Below are positions 44,295 through 53,519 of a stretch of 64,000 nucleotides of DNA, piece by piece. The stretch lies in assembly GCF_023278365.1 (NCBI RefSeq), contig NZ_CP075338.1:1612001-1676000 (forward strand). The letters are read 5' to 3'. Made by a program: the position numbers and the translations under genes. The DNA is from Epilithonimonas zeae (GTDB lineage: Bacteria > Bacteroidota > Bacteroidia > Flavobacteriales > Weeksellaceae). How positions within the stretch are numbered: the stretch's first letter is position 1; the number at the start of each line of letters is the position of its first letter. The notes below the pieces were generated by a model. The model worked only from the letters and a program-made list of their open reading frames with translations, was not told the origin of the DNA and searched no databases.

Positions 44295-45197
44295 TTACTT
44301 CAGATTTTTGACTTTCACTTCTTTTCTGAGATAATCTCTGAATTCTTCTGCAATTGGTCCGAAATAAGTTCCTTTTTTAAGATTTCTGTTAACACCAACT
44401 TGAGCAAGCAGGACAGTTCCAGATTCAATCGTTAAGCCAGAAGCAATACCAACTTGCCCCCACATTGTCACTTCGTCACCGATGATGCAACATCCTGCAA
44501 TTCCGGTTTGTGAAGCTATCAGACATCTTTTACCAATCACTGTGTCATGACCAATCTGGATTTGATTATCAATGATACTTCCCTCTCCTATCACGGTAGA
44601 ATCTGTTACACCTCTATCGATTGTACAACTGTTACCGATTTCCACATTATTTTCTATGACAACATTTCCTACAGAAATCAATCTATCAAAATTACCATTC
44701 AGTTTTCTGTAATAGAAAGCATCGCCACCAATCACAGTATTGGACTGAATCACAACATTATCGCCAATCACAGTTCTGTCGCCAATCACAACATTCGGGA
44801 AGATATGACAGTTTTTTCCAATTCTAACATCATTCCCAATCACAGCCGATGGATGAATGGACGTCCCATCTCCAACTTCCAAATCGTGAAGTTCTTCTTT
44901 GAAATTGGAGATTCTGGTGAAATGTGTATTGATTTTATTAAAGTCTCTAAAAGGGTCATCAGAAACCAAAAGTGCTTTACCTTCCGGACATTCTACTTCT
45001 TTGTCAATAAGAATGATGGTTGCAGCAGAATTAAGGGCTTTATCGTAATATTTGGGATGATTGACGAAAACAATTTCGCCCGGTTTTATCATATGAATCT
45101 CATTGGTTCCAAGAACCGGAAAATTCTCGTCTCCGATATATTTTGCACCAATGATATCTGCAATAACTTTGAGTGTTTGTGGTTGATTGAAAGTCAT
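44295..45197 (-). CDS. Second LpxD-like UDP-3-O-acylglucosamine N-acyltransferase
   Basis: A 300-residue left-handed beta-helix acyltransferase. The N-terminal uridine-binding domain (about residues 1-95) has [22 protein letters not shown]. About ten hexapeptide turns follow, with the catalytic-type His in [20 protein letters not shown] (about residue 221). It is a paralog of the lpxD at 48252-49271. The two are clearly diverged, so they may differ in acyl-chain choice or act on another UDP-sugar. It lies between efp and sucD. Confidence 0.85.
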   Translation of the reverse strand: MTFNQPQTLKVIADIIGAKYIGDENFPVLGTNEIHMIKPGEIVFVNHPKYYDKALNSAATIILIDKEVECPEGKALLVSDDPFRDFNKINTHFTRISNFKEELHDLEVGDGTSIHPSAVIGNDVRIGKNCHIFPNVVIGDRTVIGDNVVIQSNTVIGGDAFYYRKLNGNFDRLISVGNVVIENNVEIGNSCTIDRGVTDSTVIGEGSIIDNQIQIGHDTVIGKRCLIASQTGIAGCCIIGDEVTMWGQVGIASGLTIESGTVLLAQVGVNRNLKKGTYFGPIAEEFRDYLRKEVKVKNLK

Positions 45198-45269
45198 AAC
45201 TAGATGTTATAATTTAAACATTTGATTTTAGACTGCAGTTCGGTTATTTTTACAATGACGAATTGCACG

Positions 45270-45371
45270 CAGCCCGACTTGAGCGGAAATCCTTTTTTGC
45301 TTGTACAAAAGTTCTATTGAATTTAAAATCTTCTGCAAAAAAGATTGGGAGCGGAAGGCGGAAAAGCTGCC
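45270..45371 (+). repeat. Dispersed structured repeat, medium variant
   Basis: It begins CAGCCCGACTTGAGCGGAAA, then TCC-T6-GC. After about 40 variable bases come GCAAAAAAGATTGGGAGCGG and AAGGCGGAAAAGCTGCC. AATCCTTTTTTGC pairs with GCAAAAAAGATT, and CAGC with GCTG. Compared with 53520-53676 it lacks a 53-base internal module exactly between GACTT and GAGCGG. Confidence 0.7.
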
Positions 45372-45373
45372 AT

Positions 45374-45412
45374 AAAAAAACGAAAGCTGGAAAACTTAAT
45401 GCTTCCAGCTTC
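45374..45412 (-). terminator. Terminator after efp
   Basis: On the minus strand AAGCTGGAAGC...TTTTCCAGCTTTCG is followed by T7, just beyond the efp stop. Confidence 0.8.
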
Positions 45413-45422
45413 CTGTTATAAT

Positions 45423-45986
45423 TTATTTTACTCTTTCCAAGTAAGAGCCGTCTTCTGTGCTGATTTTGATTTTGTCACCTGGTTCGATGAACAAAGGAAC
45501 CATTACTCTTGCGCCTGTTTCTACTATGGCATTCTTCAAAGCGTTGGTTGCTGTGTTTCCTTTCACACCTGGATCAGCTTCGATAACTTCTAAGTAAACC
45601 GACTGAGGAAGTTCCGCAGAAAGTGGCGTTTCGTCCGCTTCTTTCAGGATGATGGTTACCTCTTCTCCAGCTTTCATCAAGTTAGAGTTCTCGATCATTT
45701 CTTTGTTAAGATAAAGCTGTGAGAAATCTTCGTTGTTCATAAAGTGGAAACCATTCTCATCATCATAAAGATATTGGAATTTTCTTGTGATAACCTTTAC
45801 TTCGTCGATTTTGTGACCTGCAGAGAATGTATTATCCAATACTTTTCCGTTGGTTACAGATTTTAATTTTGTTCTAACGAAAGCAGGACCTTTACCTGGT
45901 TTTACGTGTAGAAATTCGATTACTTTGAAAATATCGTTGCTGAATTCTATGCAAAGTCCTTTTCTGATATCGTTACTTGTTGCCAT
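45423..45986 (-). CDS. efp: Translation elongation factor P
   Basis: A 187-residue factor that rescues ribosomes stalled at polyproline. Three beta-barrel domains; the tip loop reads HVKPGKGPAFVR, with Lys32 where E. coli has the modified Lys34. The C-terminal OB domain ends KISTEDGSYLERVK. The modification enzymes EpmA/EpmB or others are not in the window. Located within the lipid A gene run, 30 bases after lpxA. Confidence 0.96.
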   Translation of the reverse strand: MATSNDIRKGLCIEFSNDIFKVIEFLHVKPGKGPAFVRTKLKSVTNGKVLDNTFSAGHKIDEVKVITRKFQYLYDDENGFHFMNNEDFSQLYLNKEMIENSNLMKAGEEVTIILKEADETPLSAELPQSVYLEVIEADPGVKGNTATNALKNAIVETGARVMVPLFIEPGDKIKISTEDGSYLERVK

Positions 45987-46016
45987 TAGTTATATATAAA
46001 CTTATATTATTTTAAA

Positions 46017-46805
46017 TTATTCTTTTCCAGAGCCGTACCCTTTCACGATACCTCTTGGAGAGTTTTGGATGAAGGTGATAATCTCGTCTCTCTCTACTGT
46101 TGGAAGCATTTCTTTTTCGATGAATTCAATCGCTTGGGTTGTATTCATTTTCATTTGGAAAATTGCTCTGTAGATTTTTTGAATTTCGAAGATTTTATCA
46201 TTGGTAAAGCCTCTTCTTCTCAATCCAACAGAATTGATCCCTGCGTAAGAAATAGGTTCTCTAGCTACTTTTACATAAGGCGGAATATCTTTTCTAATCA
46301 ATGAACCACCGGAAACCATTACGTGCTTCCCGATTTTTCCGAATTGCTGAACTGCAGAAAGACCTCCCATTACTACGAAATCTCCAATTTCCACGTGACC
46401 TGCGATTCCGCAGCCGTTTGCGATAATTACATTATCCCCAACAATACAATCGTGTGCAATGTGGGAAGTTGCCATAATCAAGCAATTATTACCAACTTTG
46501 GTATATCCTAGAGCCTTGGTTCCTCTGTTGATGGTAACACATTCTCTCAATGTAGTTCCATCACCAATGATTACCTGAGTATCTTCGCCATCAAACTTCA
46601 AATCTTGTGGAACAGCTCCAATGACGGTTCCCGGGAAAATTTTACAATTCTTACCAATCTTCACATTTTCCATAATGGTAACGTTGGGACCAATCCAGGT
46701 ATCCGAACCAACGGTTACATTCGCTCCAATAGTTGTGAATGGTTCTACGGTTACGTTTTTACCTATTTTGGCACGCGGGTCTACCGCAGTAAGCTGGTGA
46801 ATCAT
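46017..46805 (-). CDS. lpxA: UDP-N-acetylglucosamine O-acyltransferase
   Basis: A 262-residue enzyme for the first step of lipid A synthesis. The left-handed beta-helix has hexapeptide repeats from residue 10 to about 190, with catalytic His118 in SHIAHDCIVGDN. HVMVSGGSLIRKDIPPYVKVAREP and LRRRGF mark the start of the C-terminal helical domain. Gene order lpxD-lpxC/fabZ-lpxA matches other Bacteroidota; the start is 4 bases after the lpxC-fabZ stop. Confidence 0.96.
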   Translation of the reverse strand: MIHQLTAVDPRAKIGKNVTVEPFTTIGANVTVGSDTWIGPNVTIMENVKIGKNCKIFPGTVIGAVPQDLKFDGEDTQVIIGDGTTLRECVTINRGTKALGYTKVGNNCLIMATSHIAHDCIVGDNVIIANGCGIAGHVEIGDFVVMGGLSAVQQFGKIGKHVMVSGGSLIRKDIPPYVKVAREPISYAGINSVGLRRRGFTNDKIFEIQKIYRAIFQMKMNTTQAIEFIEKEMLPTVERDEIITFIQNSPRGIVKGYGSGKE

Positions 46806-46808
46806 AAA

Positions 46809-48203
46809 TTATATTTTAGTTTTTGCAACTTGAGCCATCAATTCGGCTTCTACAACTACACTGTCACCAACATATCCGTAGCCTTGCATATGTACAATTC
46901 CTCTTCTGATTGGTTCTATTAATTCAATTTTGAAAATTACCTGGTCACCAGGAACTACTTTTTTCTTGAACTTAACATTGTCCATTTTCACAAAATAAGT
47001 AGAGTAATTTTCCGGGTCCGGAACATTAGCCAAAACTAAAATTCCTCCAACCTGAGCCATTGCCTCGATTTGCAAAACGCCTGGCATCACAGGTTCTTTT
47101 GGGAAATGTCCTACGAAGAAAGGCTCGTTCATAGAAACATTTTTAAGTCCAACTACGTGGGTATCGGACAATTCCAAAATCTTATCTACCAACAAAAACG
47201 GAGGTCTGTGCGGCAATAATCTCATAATCCCATTGATATCGAAAACAGGTTCTGCCTTTAAATCGAAATCCGGAACGTTTTTTCTTTTTTGCAATTTGTA
47301 TTGTCTGTTTAGTTTTTTTGCGAATTGTGTATTCACAAAATGTCCTGGTTTGTTAGCAATTACTCTTCCCTTGATTCTAACGCCGACCAAAGCCAAATCA
47401 CCAATTACATCCAGCAATTTATGTCTCGCAGCTTCATTGGTAAAATTAAGGTTAAGATTATCAAGAATACCATTTGGACGGATAGAAACCTCATCTTTAC
47501 CGAAAGCAACTTTCAGTTTTTCTAAAGTTTCCGGTGTCAATTCTTTATCAACATAGACAATGGCATTGCTGATATCACCACCTTTAATCAGATTAGCATC
47601 CAAAAGCTGTTCTAGCTCGTGCAAGAAACTGAATGTTCTAGCAGGAGCAATCTCATCTTTGAACTCTGCAAGGTTTTTCATACTGGCATTTTGAGTTCCC
47701 AAAACTTTGGTTCCAAAATCAACCATTGTTGTGATCTCGTAATCGTCAGCAGGAATCACAGTTAATTCAGAGCCAGTTGCAGGGTCTACGTAATTCATCA
47801 CTTCTTTGACTACCAAATATTCTCTTGGCAAATCTTGCTCAGAAACGCCCACTTTTTCGATAGCTTCAACAAAATATTTTGAAGAACCATCTAAAATTGG
47901 AGGTTCAGCGCTGTTCATTTCCAGAATAGCATTATCGATATCCATTCCAACTAAAGCTGCCAACAAATGTTCGCAAGTATGGATTTTGACACCTAACTTC
48001 TCCAGAGTAGTTCCTCTTTCTGTGGTGGTTACATAATTAACGTCTGCTTCTACCTGCGGACGTCCCTCTAGGTCTGTTCTTACAAATACAAATCCGGTAT
48101 TTTCTTTCGCCGGTTTGATTGTCAAATTAACCTCTTTTCCTGTGTGAAGACCTATTCCTGAAAGGTTGATGTCTTCTTTGATTGTTTTTTGTTTGTCGCT
48201 CAT
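46809..48203 (-). CDS. lpxC: Bifunctional LpxC-FabZ fusion (UDP-3-O-acyl-GlcNAc deacetylase / 3-hydroxyacyl-ACP dehydratase)
   Basis: A 464-residue fusion. LpxC occupies about residues 1-305: zinc ligands His79 (HTCEHLLAAL) and the His/Asp pair in RHKLLDVIGDLAL, with the catalytic His in NKPGHFVN. FabZ occupies about residues 318-464: LLPHRPPFLLVDKI, the active-site His in FFVGHFPKEPVMPG and Glu in LQIEAMAQ. The fusion couples the committed step of lipid A synthesis with fatty acid elongation and is a known Bacteroidota arrangement. The product would be located in the cytoplasm. Confidence 0.97.
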   Translation of the reverse strand: MSDKQKTIKEDINLSGIGLHTGKEVNLTIKPAKENTGFVFVRTDLEGRPQVEADVNYVTTTERGTTLEKLGVKIHTCEHLLAALVGMDIDNAILEMNSAEPPILDGSSKYFVEAIEKVGVSEQDLPREYLVVKEVMNYVDPATGSELTVIPADDYEITTMVDFGTKVLGTQNASMKNLAEFKDEIAPARTFSFLHELEQLLDANLIKGGDISNAIVYVDKELTPETLEKLKVAFGKDEVSIRPNGILDNLNLNFTNEAARHKLLDVIGDLALVGVRIKGRVIANKPGHFVNTQFAKKLNRQYKLQKRKNVPDFDLKAEPVFDINGIMRLLPHRPPFLLVDKILELSDTHVVGLKNVSMNEPFFVGHFPKEPVMPGVLQIEAMAQVGGILVLANVPDPENYSTYFVKMDNVKFKKKVVPGDQVIFKIELIEPIRRGIVHMQGYGYVGDSVVVEAELMAQVAKTKI

Positions 48204-48251
48204 TGTATTAGTTTTGAGGCGGGAAGAAATACTTCTTTAGTCCTGATACCT

Positions 48252-49271
48252 TTACTCTGATTTTTTATTTTCTAAATCGTTTATTCTTTTCACTATGTCC
48301 GTAAAATTACGGAAATGCACATAGTTTCTTCTATAATCGCTGTAATTAATTGCCGGAGAACCGTAAAGTGTATCGCCATCTTTTGCCGATGAGTTCACAC
48401 CACTCTGAGCCTGGATTTTCACCTGGTTTCCAATCTTGATGTGACCAACAATTCCTACCTGTCCGCCAATCTGATTCCAATCGCCAATGACCGTGGAACC
48501 AGCAATTCCCGCTTGAGCTGCAATTACATTATTTTCTCCAATCTGAACATTGTGAGCAATCTGGATTAAATTATCAATCTTAGTTCCTTTTCCAATTACC
48601 GTAGAACCAATTGTTGCGCGGTCTATACTACAATTGGAACCAATTTCTACATTATCTCCAATGATAACATTTCCTAACTGAGGAATTTTCTTAAATCCTT
48701 CTGCTGTTGGCTGGAAACCAAATCCATCACCTCCAACAACTGTATTGGAATGAATCACGCAATTATCACCTATAACACAATAATCGTATATTCTTGCGCC
48801 ACTGTCAATTTTGCAATTTTTTCCTATTTCTACTCCTTTCCCAATATAAACGTGAGGGAAAATCTGGGTTCCATCACCTATTTTAGCTTTTTCTGAAACA
48901 TAAGTAAAAGCACCAATGTAAACATCCTCTCCTACTTTCGCAGTTTCGTGGAAGAAAGAACCAGCTTCGATTCCTGTTTTTCTGCCTTGCATCTCCTGAT
49001 AAAGATTCATCAGGATTTGAAAAGAAAGATAGGCATCTTCCACAGCGATAATCACAGGTTTGTAATCTCTGTTTTCCAAAAGATTTTCAGAAACTATCAA
49101 CACTGCACAGTCTGTGGTATCTATGTAATGTGAAAAACGGCTTTGAGCAACGAAAGACAAATGTCCCTGCTGACCATTTTCTATCGGCGAAACCCCTGTA
49201 ATAACTGTCTTTTCGTCGCCAATTATTTTCCCTTTTATTAATCCTGCAATTTGTTCTGCGCTAAATTCCAT
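48252..49271 (-). CDS. lpxD: UDP-3-O-acylglucosamine N-acyltransferase LpxD
   Basis: A 339-residue trimeric acyltransferase, third step of lipid A synthesis. The N-terminal domain (MEFSAEQIAGLIKGKIIGD...) is followed by hexapeptide turns. GGDGFGFQPTAEGFKKIPQLG matches the family's substrate loop, and the catalytic His is in LIQIAHNVQIGENNVIAAQAG (about residue 242). The ATG at 49271 is preferred to an in-frame TTG at 49280. A TATCTTTG motif at 49285-49278 ends only six bases before the ATG, so transcripts could start at or very close to it. A paralog lies at 44295. Confidence 0.94.
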   Translation of the reverse strand: MEFSAEQIAGLIKGKIIGDEKTVITGVSPIENGQQGHLSFVAQSRFSHYIDTTDCAVLIVSENLLENRDYKPVIIAVEDAYLSFQILMNLYQEMQGRKTGIEAGSFFHETAKVGEDVYIGAFTYVSEKAKIGDGTQIFPHVYIGKGVEIGKNCKIDSGARIYDYCVIGDNCVIHSNTVVGGDGFGFQPTAEGFKKIPQLGNVIIGDNVEIGSNCSIDRATIGSTVIGKGTKIDNLIQIAHNVQIGENNVIAAQAGIAGSTVIGDWNQIGGQVGIVGHIKIGNQVKIQAQSGVNSSAKDGDTLYGSPAINYSDYRRNYVHFRNFTDIVKRINDLENKKSE

Positions 49272-49277
49272 AGTTTG

Positions 49278-49285
49278 CAAAGATA
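49278..49285 (-). promoter_or_regulatory. -7 like element directly before lpxD
   Basis: TATCTTTG on the minus strand, six bases before the lpxD ATG. If used, the message would be nearly leaderless. Confidence 0.4.
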
Positions 49286-49344
49286 AATATTTTATTAATT
49301 AAGTTTTAATTTTTTATGACGAATCAAAATCAGTTTTACTTTAA

Positions 49345-50559
49345 TTATAAAATCTCTCGTGGAAAATAAATGATATATTTTTTGGTCGCATTCTCCATAC
49401 ATCCGAATAAAATCTGATTTTCAGATTCTTCCAATTTAAATTTACTTCCTGTTTTATCCATCAGATAAATAGGCTGTTTTTCTGTATCATACGGCAAAAG
49501 CGAACGAGAAATCTGTCCCACTAATTCTTCTCCATTTTCAATCTTAAAGTATTGGTTGACTTTTTCGACTTTTTGTTTCAAAAAATCTTCAGAAAATGGC
49601 TTGGATGAAATAATACTTTTAGGAAATTCTCTGTAAATAACTGTTCTGCAAAGTTTCGACAAAACAAAATCCTCATTTTCCGTCCAAACTTTGATGGCCT
49701 GGAAAACATCCATATCATCCAACATTGTGAATTTTCTGATATCTTCTTCCGTGGCCTCGTCAAATTTATTTTTAACTAAGAAGTATTTCAAATTAGAAGG
49801 CGCTTCCAAATCTACATTTTGAGAAACCAAATATTTGGCCCTATTAAGAATCTGAACCAAAATATGCTCTGCCAAAGCCGCCGTCTTATGATAATAAACC
49901 TGCCAATACATAAACATTCTGGCAGTCAGATAATTTTCTATAGAATAAATTCCTTTTGCATCAATGACCAATTTTTCATCGCTCACATTCATCATAGAAA
50001 TGATTCGCTCGACATTCACGCTGCCTTCTGAAACGCCTGTGTAAAAGCTGTCTCGTTTCAAATAATCCATTCTATCCACATCCAACTGAGAAGAAATCAA
50101 CTGATTGAAGAAAGAACGATGGTATTTCCCTTGGAACATTTCTATCGCCAAATCCAACTTTCCTTTAAATTCTTTGTTCAGTCGGTTCATTAGCAAAATC
50201 GAAATTTTCTCGTGGTGCCAATCATCCATCAACATATTTTCCAAAGCGTGCGAGAACGGGCCGTGTCCAATATCGTGAAGCAAAATCGCCAGCATCGCTG
50301 CTTTTTCTTCTTCTTTTGACACTTTCACTCCTTTTAATTTTAAAGTTTCCAATGCTTTGAACATTAGGTTCATTGCACCAAGTGCGTGATGAAATCTCGT
50401 ATGTTTTGCGCCTGGAAATATGAGTGATAAAAGTCCGGTTTGTGAAATCCTTCTGAGTCTTTGGAAATAAGGATGTTCTATAATATCGAACAAAATCTCG
50501 TGAGGAATTTTGATAAAACCGTGAACCGGGTCGTTGATAATCTTTAGTTTATTCTGCAC
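49345..50559 (-). CDS. HD domain phosphohydrolase (dGTPase-like)
   Basis: A 404-residue protein of the SAMHD1/dNTPase-like HD family. It starts KIINDPVHGFIKIPHEI, then FQRLRRISQTGL, the first metal His in HTRFHHALG, the HD pair in AILLHDIGHGPFSHALE (about residue 91), and the last Asp in SSQLDVDRMDYLKRDSFYTG. Such enzymes hydrolyse dNTPs or related nucleotides; substrate not proven. The start is GTG at 50559 with GG AAAA-like purines before it. It lies directly upstream of lpxD (73 bases). Confidence 0.88.
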   Translation of the reverse strand: MQNKLKIINDPVHGFIKIPHEILFDIIEHPYFQRLRRISQTGLLSLIFPGAKHTRFHHALGAMNLMFKALETLKLKGVKVSKEEEKAAMLAILLHDIGHGPFSHALENMLMDDWHHEKISILLMNRLNKEFKGKLDLAIEMFQGKYHRSFFNQLISSQLDVDRMDYLKRDSFYTGVSEGSVNVERIISMMNVSDEKLVIDAKGIYSIENYLTARMFMYWQVYYHKTAALAEHILVQILNRAKYLVSQNVDLEAPSNLKYFLVKNKFDEATEEDIRKFTMLDDMDVFQAIKVWTENEDFVLSKLCRTVIYREFPKSIISSKPFSEDFLKQKVEKVNQYFKIENGEELVGQISRSLLPYDTEKQPIYLMDKTGSKFKLEESENQILFGCMENATKKYIIYFPREIL

Positions 50560-50679
50560 CTTTTAGAGTTGATGATTGATACAAAAATAAGGAAATTAAA
50601 ATGGTTTTATGTAATAAATAATAGAATGGAAAATAAATATTCATTTGTATATTAGCTCAATAACTAAAGCCATAAAAGA

Positions 50680-51252
50680 ATGAAATCAATTTTTTTCTTA
50701 GCCATAGTGCTCTTGTTTTTAATAGCTTGTGAAAAAGCTCCAAATCCGTTAAATAATTCTAAAACAGAAGAAAAAGCAAAAATGTTTGTTCCAGTTTATG
50801 GTCAAAAATATTTTAATTATGACCAAATTGATTTCTACCACATCGATTTTGATGAAAATAATATTATAGAATTAGATAATAACAAAAGCAATTCAAAGCT
50901 TGATAAATTAAAAAACGATATTATCATTGGTAATTTTCCGCAAAATTTAAATCAAATTGATTTCTTGAAATCAATGGATAAAATTGGCTATAATAAAAAA
51001 GAAATTCCAAAAAGTAAATTTCCTGAAATAGATAAAATATTTATTGAAAAGACTGTTAGTGAAAGTTCCACTTATGCCTGTATTGCTGTTTATAGAGATA
51101 TTTTGATATTTAAAAATAAAGGAAAAATAATCGGAATTGCAAAAATCTGCTTTAGCTGTCACCAACACATCATCATCGGAACAAAAATTAATGATGAAAA
51201 TTTTGGACAAAATGGAGATTATAAAAAACTTAAAGTTATACTAAATCAATAA
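50680..51252 (+). CDS. Hypothetical lipoprotein
   Basis: A 190-residue predicted lipoprotein (lipobox LLFLIAC, Cys17). The mature part is rich in Asn, Lys and Ile. It has no recognisable domain, apart from a C-terminal region with ICFSCHQHIIIGTK (CxxCH-like but with Ser-spacing FSCH, so not a haem site). It has notably low GC and the only plus-strand position among minus-strand neighbours, which could indicate recent gain. Stop codon is 3 bases from the convergent lipid kinase stop. Confidence 0.7.
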   Translation: MKSIFFLAIVLLFLIACEKAPNPLNNSKTEEKAKMFVPVYGQKYFNYDQIDFYHIDFDENNIIELDNNKSNSKLDKLKNDIIIGNFPQNLNQIDFLKSMDKIGYNKKEIPKSKFPEIDKIFIEKTVSESSTYACIAVYRDILIFKNKGKIIGIAKICFSCHQHIIIGTKINDENFGQNGDYKKLKVILNQ

Positions 51253-51255
51253 TTT

Positions 51256-52104
51256 TCAAACTAAAATCCGTAAACTCTTGGGCAAAACCTTAATGGAAAT
51301 CGGCGATTTGATTTTTTTGAATTCGCCATCAATATGCCAGGTTTTTGTATTCACTTTGAATTCGATTTCTGAAACCGGAAGATAAGTGACATAATCATCA
51401 TCTTTTAAACGTTTGGTAAACATTCTAAAAGCAAAAAACGGCGAATAAGTCAAAGGGAATTTCTTAACAAAAACTAAATCTACCAAACCATCACTTTTAC
51501 TCGCCATCGGTGCAATATATGCGTTGTTTCCAAATTGGCGCGTGTTGGCAATATTCAGCATCAGATATTTGCCGTTGTATTGTTTGTAGTTTTCTTCTAA
51601 AAATTTGATTTTTATTGGCTTGTAATTGAAAAAAGTTTTGATAGAAACCTTGATATAATTCTTGAAACCACGGGTTGTTTTTTCAAATTCTTTTACCACT
51701 TTTCCATCAAATCCAGTTCCTGAAACATTGATTGAAAATTGATTATTCACCATAAACGTATCAATACTTCGGAATTTTTTCTGGTCTAATTTTTCTAAAA
51801 GAACCGAAATATTTTTGTTGAAATTGGTCTCATTGGAGAATCCATTTCCCGAACCTGCCGGAAAAACAGCTAGAATTTTATCTGTATTAATAAGCTTTTG
51901 TGCTACAACAGAAATTGTTCCGTCACCACCAACAGCCACAAAAATATCCACATCATTCCAATATTTTCTGATGAAATCATCTGTATCCTCCAAGGATTTA
52001 GAAACGATATAGATTGGATTTTCAACTTTTCTGGACAGGCTATCCAAAAAAGGCTGATAGTTTTTCTTTGCAGAATAAGGATTGATGATGAAAGCAAACT
52101 TCAT
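51256..52104 (-). CDS. Diacylglycerol/lipid kinase (YegS/DagK_cat family)
   Basis: A 282-residue lipid kinase. The nucleotide-binding GGDGTISVVAQKL (about residues 59-71) and PAGSGNGFSNET are the family signature. NVSGTGFDGKVVKEFEKTTRG and APMASKSDGLVDLVFV follow, the latter with the metal-site Asp. It phosphorylates diacylglycerol, sphingoid or related lipids; the exact substrate is unknown. Confidence 0.9.
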   Translation of the reverse strand: MKFAFIINPYSAKKNYQPFLDSLSRKVENPIYIVSKSLEDTDDFIRKYWNDVDIFVAVGGDGTISVVAQKLINTDKILAVFPAGSGNGFSNETNFNKNISVLLEKLDQKKFRSIDTFMVNNQFSINVSGTGFDGKVVKEFEKTTRGFKNYIKVSIKTFFNYKPIKIKFLEENYKQYNGKYLMLNIANTRQFGNNAYIAPMASKSDGLVDLVFVKKFPLTYSPFFAFRMFTKRLKDDDYVTYLPVSEIEFKVNTKTWHIDGEFKKIKSPISIKVLPKSLRILV

Positions 52105-52113
52105 TTTCCAAAA

Positions 52114-52149
52114 ATAAAAATACTCTGAAGATTTCAGAGTATTTTTTTA
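52114..52149 (-). terminator. Terminator after the DUF6526 gene
   Basis: Minus-strand stem AATACTCTGAAA-TCTTCAGAGTATT with T run; lies between the DUF6526 gene and the lipid kinase. Confidence 0.75.
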
Positions 52150-52161
52150 ATTTATTTGTGA

Positions 52162-52186
52162 GGCTTCAAGAGCTTCAGCCTGAAAC
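52162..52186 (+). repeat. Intergenic copy of the repeat found in prmC
   Basis: GGCTTCAAGAGCTTCAGCCT followed by GAAAC aligns with the prmC copy at 2499-2525 over about 25 bases with few differences. Confidence 0.5.
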
Positions 52187-52207
52187 TCTCGGAGGATTTT
52201 AAAATTT

Positions 52208-52657
52208 CTAAATTCTTTTATCGTCCGCCTTCCAGTTTTTGATATTCTGCTTGACTTTTGATGATGACCAATCATTTTGCGCAGTTTGATGCATCACTTC
52301 CATCAAATCTTCATCTTCTGCAAATCTGAGCGCAAAAATCTGAGCATCGGAAAAGTGATAAGTTGAGTTTTCCAATCTATTCCCCGTCAGAGCAAAATAT
52401 CGGAATTTGAATTCATTAATAATCAATCGGTCCTGAAGTCCCAAAGCATAATGTTGACGAAGCATAAAAGACAAGACAATCATCAAAACTACAACGGCTG
52501 AAATTGCGCTCCAAATCATTACAAAAGAACTATTATGATTGATATTTTTGAAAACTTGAAATAAAGAAACTATCAGCAGAACTAATGAAACCGGATAGAA
52601 AACAAAATGATGCAAAGGATAATATTTCCTGTGATTCTTCAAATTTTGACGACTCAT
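52208..52657 (-). CDS. DUF6526 family membrane protein
   Basis: A 149-residue protein with two transmembrane helices (about residues 18-37 and 46-65) following a short basic N-terminus (KNHRKYYPLHHFVFYP). The cytosolic C-terminal domain has LGLQDRLIINEFKFRYFALTG, FSDAQIFALRFAEDEDL and KQNIKNWKADDKRI. The pattern matches the DUF6526 family of Bacteroidota. Function unknown. It starts 2 bases after the upstream lipoprotein gene's stop, so the pair is an operon. Confidence 0.75.
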   Translation of the reverse strand: MSRQNLKNHRKYYPLHHFVFYPVSLVLLIVSLFQVFKNINHNSSFVMIWSAISAVVVLMIVLSFMLRQHYALGLQDRLIINEFKFRYFALTGNRLENSTYHFSDAQIFALRFAEDEDLMEVMHQTAQNDWSSSKVKQNIKNWKADDKRI

Positions 52658-52659
52658 TT

Positions 52660-53445
52660 TTACTTGATATTATATTGTTTGATAAACTCCGGTTTCAATT
52701 GATCTTTAATATCTTTGAAATTTAAAGTGATGTAAACTACGCCCGCCGCATAAGCCGTAATCTCATATTGATTGTATGCAAGTGTGATTTTATTCTGGTC
52801 GAAAAAGAAATTATTATTCAGTTCAATTTTATCTACCAAGAGCATATCTTTTTGCTCAGGTTCATCGAAATGATTTTTCAGAATTTTGTCCCAATTTGCA
52901 TCTGTAGGATTTTTGAAAATATCAGCTTGAGAAATCACTTTATTATTTTTCAAATCGAAGGTTTTGTAGGCTTCAAAATAATAACCGTGTGCGCCCCCGG
53001 AATAACCGCTTCCGGAATATTGCAATGTCAAAATATCATTCTGATGAGAAACAACTTTCATAGCAGAAGCTTCTTCCCAAGTCTGTTTATATTCGGGCGT
53101 ATAATCCTGCGATTCATCTTTTTTCAAAGATTCTGTTTTGAACTTTTCAAGAACTTGCGTCAAAGTTTTCTTGGAGTAATCTGCAGAAGTGATATTCGCT
53201 GGTTTATAAATACTATCCAAAATAGTTTTGTTAGTAATAGCGGGAAATATCAGAACTTGTTTTTCGAAAGATAAAGTCAAAGTTTTTGCGACCTGCAAAG
53301 AATCCTGAACTTGGATAGAATCTACAACGAATTCTTTTTTAGTCTGTGTACTGTCGGATTTTGAGGTTGAAGTTCCTTGAGTTTCCTTCTTATTACAAGA
53401 GAAAAGCAGAATCCCGAAAGATAGAATTGTGATTAGGTTTTTCAT
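52660..53445 (-). CDS. Lipoprotein with RsiV-like DUF3298 domain
   Basis: A 261-residue predicted lipoprotein (lipobox ILLFSC, Cys17), then a Ser/Thr/Lys-rich linker. The C-terminal half resembles the DUF4163/DUF3298 (RsiV) fold: VSHQNDILTLQYSGSGYSGGAHG, FDLKNNKVISQADIF, then a final strand-rich part. In Bacillus this fold belongs to the lysozyme-sensing anti-sigma factor RsiV, but no sigma factor or transmembrane anchor is present here. A lipid-anchored binding protein is more likely. Overlaps none; DUF6526 gene follows. Confidence 0.78.
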   Translation of the reverse strand: MKNLITILSFGILLFSCNKKETQGTSTSKSDSTQTKKEFVVDSIQVQDSLQVAKTLTLSFEKQVLIFPAITNKTILDSIYKPANITSADYSKKTLTQVLEKFKTESLKKDESQDYTPEYKQTWEEASAMKVVSHQNDILTLQYSGSGYSGGAHGYYFEAYKTFDLKNNKVISQADIFKNPTDANWDKILKNHFDEPEQKDMLLVDKIELNNNFFFDQNKITLAYNQYEITAYAAGVVYITLNFKDIKDQLKPEFIKQYNIK

Positions 53446-53519
53446 AGGTTTATTTTAAATTGGTGATTTAACTATTTTAACGACTTGAAGATACAGCTTT
53501 TTCAAACATCGAATCCCAG

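Noticed and set aside
50680-51252. CxxCH haem site in the hypothetical lipoprotein
   Set aside because: The sequence reads C-F-S-C-H, which does have two intervening residues, but it is a single occurrence near the C-terminus of a protein with no cytochrome context. I do not call it a cytochrome.
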